Shown in pieces: positions 55,835-64,000 of a stretch of 64,000 nt of DNA. The DNA is taken from NCBI RefSeq assembly GCF_000160455.2, contig NZ_ACJX03000001.1, forward strand, positions 1,312,001-1,376,000, written 5' to 3'. The position numbers and the translations under genes were made by a program. This DNA is from Acetomicrobium hydrogeniformans ATCC BAA-1850. GTDB taxonomy: Bacteria; Synergistota; Synergistia; Synergistales; Acetomicrobiaceae. Each line of letters opens with the position of its first letter. Positions within the stretch are counted from its first letter, which is position 1. A model generated the notes under the pieces. That model did no database searches. It was given only the letters and a program-made list of their open reading frames with translations, and had not been told where the DNA came from.

Positions 55835-57211
55835 ATGGATCTTTTGTTGAAAATTAACGGTATGGTAAACGGGATAGTATGGGGACCATGGATGTGTGCC
55901 TTTTTATTAGGCACAGGTGTTTATTTGACTATTATATTGGGCGTACCCCAGATACGTTACTTCACTTTTTCTTTTAAGAATGTATTTACAAAGAGCGCAC
56001 TCAAGGGCTATGGCAAAGAAGGCACCATATCTCCCTTTGCGGCTTTAGCTACGGCATTGGCGGGGACTCTGGGATCTGGGAACATCGCAGGAGCTGCTAC
56101 AGCCATCCATTTAGGAGGACCAGGTGCGGCCTTTTGGATGTGGATAAGTGCACTATTTGGAATGACAACTAAAATGGTCGAGGTTATACTATCAACCCAT
56201 TTTAGAGAAAAAGACGAAGCAGGTAACTGGCGGGGAGGAACAATGTACGTGTTAAGAGCGGCCACGGGACAAAAGTGGCTGGCCTGGCTTTTTGCCCTAT
56301 TTGCGGCACTGGCAGCCTTTGGAATTGGTAACATGACACAGGCCAACTCTACTGCTGAGGCAGTAAATTTAGGTTTTGGCGTCCCACATATATATACTGG
56401 AATAGCGTTGGCTTTTCTAACGGCCCTGGTTATCTTAGGTGGCCTAAAAAGCATAGCTAACGCTACCGTCATCATAATTCCTTTCATGTCCGTGCTATAT
56501 TTTGTTGGTGGTTTAGTCTTGTTTTTAATGAACATGGATAAATTGCCGGCTGCTTTTGGTGCAATATTTTATTATGCCTTCCATGATCCTATGGCAATGC
56601 CAGGTGCCATTGCTGGATGGTCCGTGAGACAGGCATTGATAAAAGGTACCGCCCGAGGCATCTTTTCAAACGAAGCTGGTTTGGGATCGGCCCCGATGGT
56701 TCATTGCACGGCCATAACGGATCATCCCGTGCGTCAAGGCACCATGGGCATTTTTGAGGTGTTTTTGGATACCTTTATAGCATGTACTGTCACAGTTATA
56801 AGCATTATTGCCACAGGTACCCTTACTGGTTATCCGGAACTTACGGGTGCTCAATTGACCTTAACCGCTTTTAGTACCGTTTGGGGTCGCGCGGGCGCAA
56901 TGTTTTTGGCAGTTTCCCTCGCCTGTTTTGCCTATTCGACGGTGCTTGCATGGTACTGGTACGGAGAAACAGGAGCGACTTATATATTGGGAGTGAAGGT
57001 GATTCCCTTCTATAAGGCACTTTGGATCATCTGTATCGTTCTTGGTGCTTGGGGTGGAAGTGAGTTTTTACGGAACATTTGGGACTTTGCCGATACTTTA
57101 AACGGCCTGATGGCTATACCCAACCTTATAGCTTTATGGTGGGTATCGGGAGAGGTTCGCCGTCTGGTCAAGGATTTTGATGCTAAAAGGGCTAGGGGAG
57201 AATTGTTGTAA
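55835..57211 (+). CDS. Sodium:alanine symporter (AGCS family)
   Basis: A 458-aa membrane protein with about 11 helices that imports alanine or glycine with Na+. Family signatures are GTLGSGNIAGAATAIHLGGPGA, FGIGNMTQANS and GIFSNEAGLGSAPM. ATG 55835 follows GAGGAGGGAC; an earlier in-frame ATG-like start at 55781 lacks support. It is followed by alanine racemase and alanine dehydrogenase genes, which supports alanine as substrate; glycine for the nearby grd operon is the alternative. Confidence 0.9.
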   Translation: MDLLLKINGMVNGIVWGPWMCAFLLGTGVYLTIILGVPQIRYFTFSFKNVFTKSALKGYGKEGTISPFAALATALAGTLGSGNIAGAATAIHLGGPGAAFWMWISALFGMTTKMVEVILSTHFREKDEAGNWRGGTMYVLRAATGQKWLAWLFALFAALAAFGIGNMTQANSTAEAVNLGFGVPHIYTGIALAFLTALVILGGLKSIANATVIIIPFMSVLYFVGGLVLFLMNMDKLPAAFGAIFYYAFHDPMAMPGAIAGWSVRQALIKGTARGIFSNEAGLGSAPMVHCTAITDHPVRQGTMGIFEVFLDTFIACTVTVISIIATGTLTGYPELTGAQLTLTAFSTVWGRAGAMFLAVSLACFAYSTVLAWYWYGETGATYILGVKVIPFYKALWIICIVLGAWGGSEFLRNIWDFADTLNGLMAIPNLIALWWVSGEVRRLVKDFDAKRARGELL

Positions 57212-57223
57212 GTCTTTGGCGTA

Positions 57224-57251
57224 AAGGAGGAGGGGTGTGCCCCTCCTCCTT
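57224..57251 (+). other. GC-rich hairpin between the symporter gene and alr
   Basis: A perfect 12-bp stem (57224-57235 with 57240-57251) closes a TGTG loop. No T run follows, so it is more likely an mRNA stabiliser or attenuator than a full terminator. alr starts 22 nt later. Confidence 0.6.
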
Positions 57252-57273
57252 GAATTATGGGAGGTGTTTCCCG

Positions 57274-58389
57274 TTGAATTTAAGGCCAACAAGGTACGAA
57301 GTGTACCTCGAAAATTTGCGCCATAACTTCGATAAGATAAAAAGTTTTGTCGGCCCCCGCGTCCAGGTAATGTCAGTAGTTAAGGCCAATGGATACGGAA
57401 TGGGCATAGTCCCTATTGCCAAAGCCCTGGAAGAAGCGGGGTGTCAGAGATTTGCCGTTGCTACGCCTGACGAAGCGGTGGCTTTGAGAGAAGCCGGAAT
57501 AAAAGAGCCCCTTTTGGTTCTCGGACCTTCGCCCATTGAAGCGGCGGGCTACTACGTCGACCACGATGTTGCGGCGGCACTGACCGATATGGAATTTGCA
57601 TGTGCCGCAAGTCGGGTTGCAGAGGAAAAAGGTAAAGTGGCCCAACTTCACGTCAAGATAGACACTGGCATGGGTAGAATTGGTTTTTTGCCTGAAGAAC
57701 TGCCCCATATTTTGCCAAAGTTAAAGGGGCTGTCCTGTATTGATATAGAGGGCATTTTTACCCACTTTGCCACTGCCGATGAACCCAACCTGGAATATAG
57801 TCGTTGGCAGTTTCGGAGATTTATGAAAGCACTGGATATACTTGCCGATTTCGGTATAAAAGTTAGGTTACGCCATGTATGCAATAGCGCCGGCATCTTA
57901 AATCTTCCGGAATATCACCTTGATGCAGTTAGGCCGGGGTTGATCCTCTATGGCATGTGGCCATCGGATAGCTGCAGAAAGCCCTTTGACCTGAAAAAAG
58001 TTTTTCAAATAAAGACAGAAGTAGCTGCCCTTAGAACGCTGCCTCTCGGAAGCGGGGTTGGTTACGGACTGCGATACATGACCAGAGGCGAAGAAAAGAT
58101 AGCCGTTTTGCCCGTAGGGTATCATGACGGCTACCCTCGCGTCCTTTCCATGAGGGCATCCGTTTTGATCAAGGGAATACGCGCTCCCATCGTAGGAAAT
58201 ATATGCATGGACCAAATGATGGTAAACGTTACCCATATTCCCGATGTTAAGGTGAAAGACGAAGCGGTTCTTATAGGGGCTCAGGGAGATGAAGAGGTAA
58301 CGACCGAAGAGATAGCCAAAATAATTGGTACGATAAATTATGAGGTCCCAAATCTCTTTACGCCAAGAGTACCACGTGTATATTTGTGA
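57274..58389 (+). CDS. alr: Alanine racemase
   Basis: PLP enzyme that interconverts L- and D-alanine for cell-wall synthesis and alanine catabolism. At 371 aa it is full length. The PLP lysine is in VVKANGYGMG (about residue 37), and the catalytic Tyr is in GVGYGLRYM. TTG 57274 is preceded by GGGAGGTG; a longer frame from 57235 would begin in the hairpin. Confidence 0.94.
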   Translation: MNLRPTRYEVYLENLRHNFDKIKSFVGPRVQVMSVVKANGYGMGIVPIAKALEEAGCQRFAVATPDEAVALREAGIKEPLLVLGPSPIEAAGYYVDHDVAAALTDMEFACAASRVAEEKGKVAQLHVKIDTGMGRIGFLPEELPHILPKLKGLSCIDIEGIFTHFATADEPNLEYSRWQFRRFMKALDILADFGIKVRLRHVCNSAGILNLPEYHLDAVRPGLILYGMWPSDSCRKPFDLKKVFQIKTEVAALRTLPLGSGVGYGLRYMTRGEEKIAVLPVGYHDGYPRVLSMRASVLIKGIRAPIVGNICMDQMMVNVTHIPDVKVKDEAVLIGAQGDEEVTTEEIAKIIGTINYEVPNLFTPRVPRVYL

Positions 58390-58457
58390 GAAAATATAGT
58401 ATAATGAATATTAAAGTGCTAGTTTTAATTATCTCAATTTAAGGGAGGCATGTATAG

Positions 58458-59576
58458 ATGAGGATAGGTTGCCCAAAGGAGGTAAAGGACAACGAATTTA
58501 GGGTAGGGCTCATTCCTGCGGCAGTCAAAGCATATGTAGATGCCGGACATGAGGTATTAGTCGAAAGGGGTGCCGGCATTGGATCCAGCATAACAGACGA
58601 GGAGTACAAAGCTGCAGGAGCCAAGATACTCGATTCGGCCAAAGAGGTTTGGGCTGCCTCTGATATGATCGTAAAAGTCAAAGAGCCGCTTCCTCAGGAA
58701 TACGATCTTATGCGGGAGAATCAGCTGATCTATACATATTTTCATTTTGCAGCTGATGAAGAGCTTACCAAAGCCTGTCTCAAAAAGAAGATAGTCGCTG
58801 TTGCTTATGAAACGGTTCAGGAAGCCGACGGATCGCTGCCCCTGTTGAAGCCAATGAGCACGATTGCCGGTCGCATGGCCTGTCTCATGGGCGCATATTA
58901 TCTTGGCAAGCCTCACGGGGGAATGGGGCTGCTTCCTACGGGGGTTCCTGGCGTTGCTCCTGCAAACATATTAGTGATCGGCGGTGGCAGCGTGGGCAGC
59001 AATGCAGCCAGAGTGGGAGCGGGACTTGGAGCAAAGGTAACCATACTTGACGTAAATCCGAACGTTCTCGAACATTTGACGCAGATTATGCCTCCTAATG
59101 TTTTTCCCGTATTCAGCGACAGCCACACCTTGGAAGCCGGCTTAAAAGAGGCGGATGTAGTCGTGGGTGCCGTTTTGATACCCGGCGCCAAGGCGCCAAA
59201 ACTGGTTCGCAGGGAGCACCTTAAAATCATGAAACCCGGCTCCGTGATCGTTGATGTTGCCATCGACCAAGGGGGATGTACCGAAACGTCAAAGCCAACC
59301 ACGCATTCGGACCCGGTTTATGTAGTCGATGGTGTCGTGCACTATTGTGTCGCAAACATGCCGGGCGCCTATGCCAGGACCGCGACATATGCCCTCAACA
59401 ACAGCACGATACGATATGGTTTACAGCTTGCAAACAAAGGACCTGAGCGTACCTGCAGGGAAAACAGTGCTCTTCTCAAGGGATTGAACATGTATAAGGG
59501 TATCATAACCTACAAGCCTGTGGCAGAGGCCTTTGGCATGGAAGATCTGTACAAACCTACCGAAGAAGTCCTTTAA
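58458..59576 (+). CDS. ald: Alanine dehydrogenase
   Basis: NAD-dependent oxidative deaminase: L-alanine to pyruvate, ammonium and NADH. At 372 aa it is full length. N-terminal MRIGCPKEVKDNEFRVGL, the substrate Lys/His in EYDLM and YFHFAAD, and the NAD motif GGGSVGSNAARVGAGLGA are present. ATG 58458 follows GGGAGG. A TATAAT at 58400-58405, with poor -35, may give it its own promoter. Confidence 0.95.
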   Translation: MRIGCPKEVKDNEFRVGLIPAAVKAYVDAGHEVLVERGAGIGSSITDEEYKAAGAKILDSAKEVWAASDMIVKVKEPLPQEYDLMRENQLIYTYFHFAADEELTKACLKKKIVAVAYETVQEADGSLPLLKPMSTIAGRMACLMGAYYLGKPHGGMGLLPTGVPGVAPANILVIGGGSVGSNAARVGAGLGAKVTILDVNPNVLEHLTQIMPPNVFPVFSDSHTLEAGLKEADVVVGAVLIPGAKAPKLVRREHLKIMKPGSVIVDVAIDQGGCTETSKPTTHSDPVYVVDGVVHYCVANMPGAYARTATYALNNSTIRYGLQLANKGPERTCRENSALLKGLNMYKGIITYKPVAEAFGMEDLYKPTEEVL

Positions 59577-59602
59577 AAAATTCTTGTTAAAATCCGATCT
59601 AT

Positions 59603-59640
59603 AAATAAAGCGGAAGCCAAAAGCTTCCGCTTTATTTTCT
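59603..59640 (+). terminator. Rho-independent terminator after ald
   Basis: A perfect 15-bp stem (59603-59617 with 59623-59637), CAAAA loop, T-rich tail. Confidence 0.9.
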
Positions 59641-59679
59641 GTGCACGATTAGTCATCTTCGTCAAAAGCAACGATGCAG

Positions 59680-59708
59680 TTGCAATAACTTCGGGTAGCT
59701 GGTATAAG
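59680..59708 (+). promoter_or_regulatory. Promoter of the transketolase operon
   Basis: TTGCAA (59680-59685), exact 17-bp spacer, TATAAG (59703-59708), 50 nt before the start codon. Confidence 0.6.
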
Positions 59709-59758
59709 GTATGCGTTAAGTGAAACTTAATAATTTCTTGTTTGCCGGAGGTAACTAA

Positions 59759-61705
59759 ATGAGGGACACACTTCTTGCATTAGCGCATTTTCCTAAAGAT
59801 AAATTAGACAAAGTCGATACAGAGGCCTTTCTCATCGCTGCAAAAAAGTGTCGGGGTTGGGTCCTGACGATGACCACGGCGGCCAATAGCGGTCACCCGG
59901 GCGGCTCCATGTCGAGCATGGAGATGTATTTGGTGACCTATGCCGTTTCCAACCTCAGAAGAGAAAGGGTAGAGGAAACAGATAGAGATTACGTCGTGAT
60001 CAGTCATGGCCATACGGCACCGGCAGCCTATTCTGCTCTTGCCTATCTGGGCTTTTTCGATCCTTTGGAACTTTTGGGCAATTTTCGCAGGACCGGCAGT
60101 CCCTTTCAAGGTCATGTGGAAAGATCTGTCCCCGGCATAGACTGGGGAAGCGGGAATTTAGGCCAGGGCCTTGCGGCAGGAGTCGGCTACGCTTTAGCTC
60201 AGAAAAAGAGAAGAGGGGAAGGACACGTCTTCGTACTGATGGGTGATGGCGAGCAAACGAAGGGGCAGGTATCCGAGGCTCGCAGGATAGCGGCAAAGGA
60301 GGGCTTAGACAACGTAACGGCCCTAGTAGATTTCAATCACATTCAAATTAGTGGTTTCGTTGAGGATGTTATGCCCGTTCAATACAAAAGGCTTTGGGAA
60401 ATTGACGGTTGGCAGGTTTACGAGTGCGATGGGCACGATCCATCTGATATCTATAGCGCTTTGAAAGAAGCTTACGAGGACGATGGACCAAGCGTCGTCT
60501 TCTGTAATACGGTGATGGGTAAAGGCGTATCCTTTATGGAGGGTATTCCAGATTATCATGGCAAAGCACTTAACAAAGAACAATATCTTAGGGCCATGGA
60601 AGAGCTGGGGGAGGATCCATCGATTTTGGAAGAGGCCTTAAGGGCGCGAAGAGGCCCCTTGCCGGAAGGTCGAAGGGTTTCTGTGAGTGCTCCTCCCATA
60701 CAAACAGGACATCCCTTTACTTATTCCCGGGAGACCAAGACGGATAACAGGAGCGCCTTTGGAAAGGCTTTGGCGAATATTGGCGAACTTAATTACAAAG
60801 AGGGCTCTTCTTCGACACCAATACTTGTCTTCGACTGCGACCTGGCCTCATCTGTGAAAGTGGACGAATTTGCAGATAAGTGTCCCGAATGGTTCGTAGA
60901 AACCGGCATTCAAGAACATGCCACTGCAACGGTTTCCGGAGCGGCCTCTTGCGGGGGTGTCATTGCCCTTTGGGCTGACTTCGGGGTCTTTGGTCTTACC
61001 GAAGTATATAATCAACAGCGCTTGAACGACATCAATAAAACTAATTTGAAGCTCTTTTTGACGCATGTGGGTTTGGATGTTGGTGAAGACGGGATGACTC
61101 ATCAATGCATAGATTATTGCGGGTTGTTGCGCAACCTTTTCGGATGGAAGCTGACAGTTCCCATCGATCCGAATCAGACCGACAGGATAACGAGGTGGGC
61201 TCTTTCCGAAGCGGGGAACATATGCGTTGCCATGGGCAGGAGCAAAGTGCCCATCCTTACAAGGGAGGGGGAGGACACTCCCTTTTACGGAGAGAACTAT
61301 GTTTTCAGATATGGCGCCATAGACCTGATAAGGGATGGTCGTCACGCATCCGTTTTTGCTATGGGGCATATGGTATATAGAGCGGTTCAGGCCAGAGAAT
61401 TGCTCGAGAAGCATGGTCTTTCCCTGAGGGTTTATGGGGTTTCCTGCCCGTTGTCAATAGACGAAAAGGCTATTGAGGAAGCGGCCGAATTGGGACCCAT
61501 ATTCACATTCGAAGACCATCACGCAGGGACAGGATTAGGCCGGGAAATCGTCTCTAAGGTGCAGAGCTTAGGGCTGCACTGCAGGGTTAAGCCCTTGGGC
61601 GTTTGGCGATACGGCGATTCCGGACCATTTGACGAAGTCTTTGAAGCCATGGGCTTGTCCTCGAAAGCCTTGGCCGAATGTGTCCTCAAAGAGTTGGAAA
61701 AGTAA
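59759..61705 (+). CDS. tkt: Transketolase
   Basis: Thiamine-diphosphate enzyme of the non-oxidative pentose phosphate pathway. The 648-aa single chain contains NSGHPGGSMSSMEM, GNLGQGLAAGVG, the ThDP motif GDGEQTKGQ...FNHIQISG, the pyrimidine-binding domain (FVETGIQEHATATVSGAA) and a C-terminal domain. ATG 59759 follows GGAGGTAA. A distant possibility is a DXP-synthase or dihydroxyacetone synthase relative; the domain order fits transketolase. Confidence 0.88.
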   Translation: MRDTLLALAHFPKDKLDKVDTEAFLIAAKKCRGWVLTMTTAANSGHPGGSMSSMEMYLVTYAVSNLRRERVEETDRDYVVISHGHTAPAAYSALAYLGFFDPLELLGNFRRTGSPFQGHVERSVPGIDWGSGNLGQGLAAGVGYALAQKKRRGEGHVFVLMGDGEQTKGQVSEARRIAAKEGLDNVTALVDFNHIQISGFVEDVMPVQYKRLWEIDGWQVYECDGHDPSDIYSALKEAYEDDGPSVVFCNTVMGKGVSFMEGIPDYHGKALNKEQYLRAMEELGEDPSILEEALRARRGPLPEGRRVSVSAPPIQTGHPFTYSRETKTDNRSAFGKALANIGELNYKEGSSSTPILVFDCDLASSVKVDEFADKCPEWFVETGIQEHATATVSGAASCGGVIALWADFGVFGLTEVYNQQRLNDINKTNLKLFLTHVGLDVGEDGMTHQCIDYCGLLRNLFGWKLTVPIDPNQTDRITRWALSEAGNICVAMGRSKVPILTREGEDTPFYGENYVFRYGAIDLIRDGRHASVFAMGHMVYRAVQARELLEKHGLSLRVYGVSCPLSIDEKAIEEAAELGPIFTFEDHHAGTGLGREIVSKVQSLGLHCRVKPLGVWRYGDSGPFDEVFEAMGLSSKALAECVLKELEK

Positions 61706-61732
61706 TGCTGTCTTTTGGTAGGTGTGATGCCG

Positions 61733-62515
61733 ATGATCGATAGCGGAAGTCTAGTTTTTCTTTCCTCTGCCGAAAAGAAGGACACATTTTTGATTTCCCT
61801 TGAAGAGGGGGGAAAGCTTGAAACGCGATTGGGCGTTATCTTACACGAGGACGTTATGCGAGCCGGTTTTGGGGGCAGGGTCAGATCGCACAACGGAAAT
61901 CTCTTCTACATTACCAAACCCTCATTGGGGGAATATTTACGAAGGATAAAGCGCAGGACCCAGATAGTTTTTCCCAAGGAAGCGGGCTATATATTGCTTC
62001 AGCTGGATGTAAAACCTGGTGCAAGAGTCTTGGAGTGCGGGACAGGTTCGGGAGGGATGACCAGTGTCTTCGCACATTTCGTCGGGGACGAAGGTCGAGT
62101 CTACTCCTATGACGAGCGTGATGAATTTGTTGAGCTAGCACGCCGAAACTGTAAGAGATGGAAAGTTGACCACAGGGTAGAATTCAAGACAAGAAACATA
62201 TCGGAAGGTTTTGATGAAGTCAATGTGGATGCCCTTTTCCTGGATTTACCCGATCCATGGAATTATCTTAACCAGGCAAGAAACGCTCTCGCCCTGGGTC
62301 GCAGGATGGGGGCTTTGCTTCCCACCTTCAACCAAATAGAGAGGTTTTTGAGGGCTTTGCAAGAAAAGGGTTTCATCGATGTCGAAGTAATCGAGATATT
62401 TCACAGGAACCTTAAGACTGATCCAAACAGGTTAAGGCCGGAAGATCGAATGATAGGACATACGGGGTATCTCATTTTTGCGACATCTGTGACTGATTTC
62501 GATGGCGGTGTCTAA
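61733..62515 (+). CDS. trmI: tRNA (adenine-N1)-58 methyltransferase TrmI
   Basis: A 260-aa SAM-dependent enzyme that makes m1A58 in the T-loop, important in thermophiles. An N-terminal beta domain is followed by the Rossmann core (VLECGTGSGGMTSVFA; YSYDERDEFVELARRN; LFLDLPDPWNYL) and the PTFNQIERFL segment. ATG 61733 (8 nt after GTAGGTG) is preferred; ATG 61727 is an alternative. It overlaps the next open frame. Confidence 0.88.
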   Translation: MIDSGSLVFLSSAEKKDTFLISLEEGGKLETRLGVILHEDVMRAGFGGRVRSHNGNLFYITKPSLGEYLRRIKRRTQIVFPKEAGYILLQLDVKPGARVLECGTGSGGMTSVFAHFVGDEGRVYSYDERDEFVELARRNCKRWKVDHRVEFKTRNISEGFDEVNVDALFLDLPDPWNYLNQARNALALGRRMGALLPTFNQIERFLRALQEKGFIDVEVIEIFHRNLKTDPNRLRPEDRMIGHTGYLIFATSVTDFDGGV

Positions 62516-62519
62516 TGAA

Positions 62520-63071
62520 ATGAGAATTTTACTGCAACTTTGCTGTGCCCCAGACGGCACCGTACCTCTGGACATATTGCTTTGCGAGGGCAATGAGGTT
62601 ATTTGTTTCTTTTACGGACATAACATACACCCCCAAGAGGAGTACGAAAGACGTCTTTGCGCCGCAAGGCAATTGGCCGAATTTTTTCGTGTTACCCTAG
62701 TAGTTCCACCCTACGACCCGGATCGTTGGCTGTGGAGTACCAGAGGTCTGGCGAAAGAACCCGAAGGCGGCAGAAGGTGTCTGTTGTGTTACGGGTTACA
62801 GATCGAGGCTGCCGTATTTTTGGCTAAAGCCTTAAAGTGCGACGCCTGTGCCACGACCCTTACGATAAGCCCCCATAAGGATCCCGAGTCGATCAATGCA
62901 ATTGGGAGGCGCATGTCTCTAAGGGTGGGCCTTCAATGGATAGATCGCATTTGGAGGAAGGGCGGAGGGTTCGTCGAATCCGTCGCAAAAAGTAAAGAAA
63001 TGGGATTATACAGACAACGTTATTGCGGTTGCGTATATAGCATACAGCATCGGGAGGTGAGTGTGCGTTGA
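62520..63071 (+). CDS. queH: Epoxyqueuosine reductase QueH
   Basis: Last-step enzyme of queuosine biosynthesis (epoxyqueuosine to queuosine in tRNA), the DUF208 alternative to QueG. The N-terminal LLQLCCAPDGTVPL, the CLLCYGLQIEAA pair and the C-terminal YRQRYCGC give the metal-site cysteines; Asp in CCAPD fits the known QueH metal site. Length is 183 aa. ATG 62520 gives the family N-terminus; ATG 62502, overlapping trmI, is also possible. Confidence 0.82.
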   Translation: MRILLQLCCAPDGTVPLDILLCEGNEVICFFYGHNIHPQEEYERRLCAARQLAEFFRVTLVVPPYDPDRWLWSTRGLAKEPEGGRRCLLCYGLQIEAAVFLAKALKCDACATTLTISPHKDPESINAIGRRMSLRVGLQWIDRIWRKGGGFVESVAKSKEMGLYRQRYCGCVYSIQHREVSVR

Positions 63072-64000
63072 CCAAAGGCTTTTCAATATCGGTAGGAAAG
63101 GTCCCTCCTCATTTACTGCAACCCCTTTTGAAAGGTTTGCGGGGATTACATAGAGATGAGGTGCTGGTAGGACCTCAAATTGGCGAGGACGCGGCGGTCG
63201 TAGGGTGGCCTGCCGGCGCTTTTTTGATGGCCACCTCCGATCCAATAGTCGGTGCCGTGAAGGGGGCTGGCAATCTGTTGGTGAACGTAAATGCCAACGA
63301 TATAGCCTCCAAGGGCGGTGATCCGGCTTATATGTTGGTTGTCCTAATTTTGCCCGCTACCATGACTTTAGACGATGCAACTTCTCTTATGAAAGAAGTA
63401 AACGAAGAGGCAAAAAAAATTGGAGTAGCCGTTATAGGCGGACATACGGAGTTTTCCGATCGTTATGAACATCCCATTATGGTCGGCACCATGCTTGGTA
63501 TGGGTTATAGGGTATTGAGAGCAAGCTCGATAAGGCCGGGAGATGTATTGCTTTTAACAAAACACGTTGGCTTGGAGGGAATGACGATCCTGGCAAACGA
63601 CAGGGAAGATTTGCTTGCCGACCTCCTTTCTCCGTATGAGATTGAAGAAGTGAAGGGATGGGCTTCAATGCTGTCGGTCCTTCCTGAGGCGAGGTTGTTG
63701 AGGGATCTTGCGGCTTTTATGCACGATCCTACCGAGGGGGGAGTTATGGGCGGAATATCGGAAATAGTTTCGTTGACCTCTCTCAAGGTAAAGTTGAATA
63801 CAGATACCTTCCCGTTGCATCCCATTACAAAAAAGGTATCCCTTGCCTTGGGTTTTGATCCCCTCTATTTGATTTCCTCGGGGGTGCTCTTGGCCGTCCT
63901 TTCGCCCGATAAAGTCGAAATAGCAGAGGAGCGCTTGAGGAAGGCCGGAATTCGTTGCTCTGTAGTGGGATCTTTTGAGTGCGAGGGCTTGGGTGCCCAG
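63068..64000 (+). CDS. PurM-fold HypE/AIR-synthase-related protein (3' end cut by window)
   Basis: At least 311 residues, running off the right edge. The TTG start 63068 overlaps the queH stop by 4 nt. Visible PurM-fold features are GEDAAVVGW, NVNANDIASKGGDPAYM and GGHTEFSD, and the second domain HDPTEGGVMGG. It resembles the HypE/ThiL/AIR-synthase group, and is distinct from the true hypE at 47.5 kb. The C-terminal Cys, which would decide a HypE role, is outside the window. SelD is less likely because the SelD N-terminal Cys/Sec loop is absent. Confidence 0.75.
   Translation, partial: MTKGFSISVGKVPPHLLQPLLKGLRGLHRDEVLVGPQIGEDAAVVGWPAGAFLMATSDPIVGAVKGAGNLLVNVNANDIASKGGDPAYMLVVLILPATMTLDDATSLMKEVNEEAKKIGVAVIGGHTEFSDRYEHPIMVGTMLGMGYRVLRASSIRPGDVLLLTKHVGLEGMTILANDREDLLADLLSPYEIEEVKGWASMLSVLPEARLLRDLAAFMHDPTEGGVMGGISEIVSLTSLKVKLNTDTFPLHPITKKVSLALGFDPLYLISSGVLLAVLSPDKVEIAEERLRKAGIRCSVVGSFECEGLGAQ

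Noticed and set aside
62520-62570. QueH with a missing third cysteine (CCAPD)
   Set aside because: The Asp belongs to the known QueH metal site, so this is not a defect.
63068-64000. SelD (selenophosphate synthetase) to go with the Sec proteins
   Set aside because: PurM fold is shared, but the N-terminal Cys/Sec-Lys loop of SelD is absent at the start of this protein.

Overview
The window is one continuous stretch of a bacterial chromosome. Every gene I can support, from base 14 to the right edge, is on the + strand, in tightly packed operons with frequent 4-25 nt overlaps and many GTG/TTG starts. The gene content points to an anaerobic, amino-acid-fermenting bacterium, probably thermophilic. 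The evidence is a complete selenocysteine-dependent glycine reductase operon, an oxygen-sensitive class III plus a B12-dependent class II ribonucleotide reductase, hydrogenase maturation genes, a branched-chain amino acid ABC importer, several Na+-coupled amino acid transporters, and a branched-polyamine synthase typical of thermophiles. Member families and gene order resemble Synergistota (Acetomicrobium/Anaerobaculum-like); that assignment is inference from protein character, not from a marker-gene search.

Layout. 0-8.4 kb: dnaJ, ribosomal-protein methyltransferase prmA, a frameshifted rsmE, mtaB, bpsA, a divergent Hsp70 with its own J protein, a HIT hydrolase and rpsU. 8.5-11.9 kb: NrdR boxes followed by nrdR-nrdD-nrdG. 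11.9-17.9 kb: kbl, then livJ, a terminator/attenuator, and livHMGF. 17.9-26.4 kb: pgsA, an M20 hydrolase, secA, an uncharacterised exported protein, argS and an FtsB/DivIC-like protein. 26.4-30.4 kb: rpsF-ssb-rpsR, a YybS-like membrane protein, rplI and dnaB. 30.4-40.3 kb: a DUF72 protein, queD, a 2-hydroxyacid dehydrogenase, a HAD phosphatase, nrdJ, then an HlyD-like protein, yggS, sepF, divIVA and recG. 40.3-43.5 kb: two NSS-family transporters and a 36-residue MetS-like subunit. 43.7-46.1 kb: rny-ymdB. 46.2-48.5 kb: hypC-hypD-hypE. 48.5-55.5 kb: promoter, tandem glycine riboswitch and grdX-trxA-grdE-grdA-grdB-grdC-grdD, with in-frame UGA (Sec) codons in grdA and grdB. 55.5-59.6 kb: an alanine block (Na+/alanine symporter, alanine racemase, alanine dehydrogenase). 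59.7-64 kb: transketolase, tRNA m1A58 methyltransferase, queH and a truncated HypE/AIR-synthase-like gene.

How it fits together. Amino acids enter through LivJHMGF, the NSS pair and the AGCS symporter. Alanine racemase and alanine dehydrogenase turn D/L-alanine into pyruvate, ammonium and NADH. Kbl connects 2-amino-3-oxobutyrate (from threonine) with glycine and acetyl-CoA. Glycine is reduced to acetyl phosphate by the Grd complex, with thioredoxin as electron donor and glycine sensed by the riboswitch. Hydrogenase maturation genes sit beside this operon and suggest H2 cycling.

The most informative unusual points are the two Sec codons that break naive gene calls, the riboswitch with a Shine-Dalgarno-containing hairpin, the paired NrdR boxes, the rsmE frameshift, the stand-alone Hsp70/J-protein pair, and a 9-bp inverted repeat over the transcription start of the alanine symporter gene. 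I saw no CRISPR array, insertion sequence, prophage, tRNA or rRNA gene.
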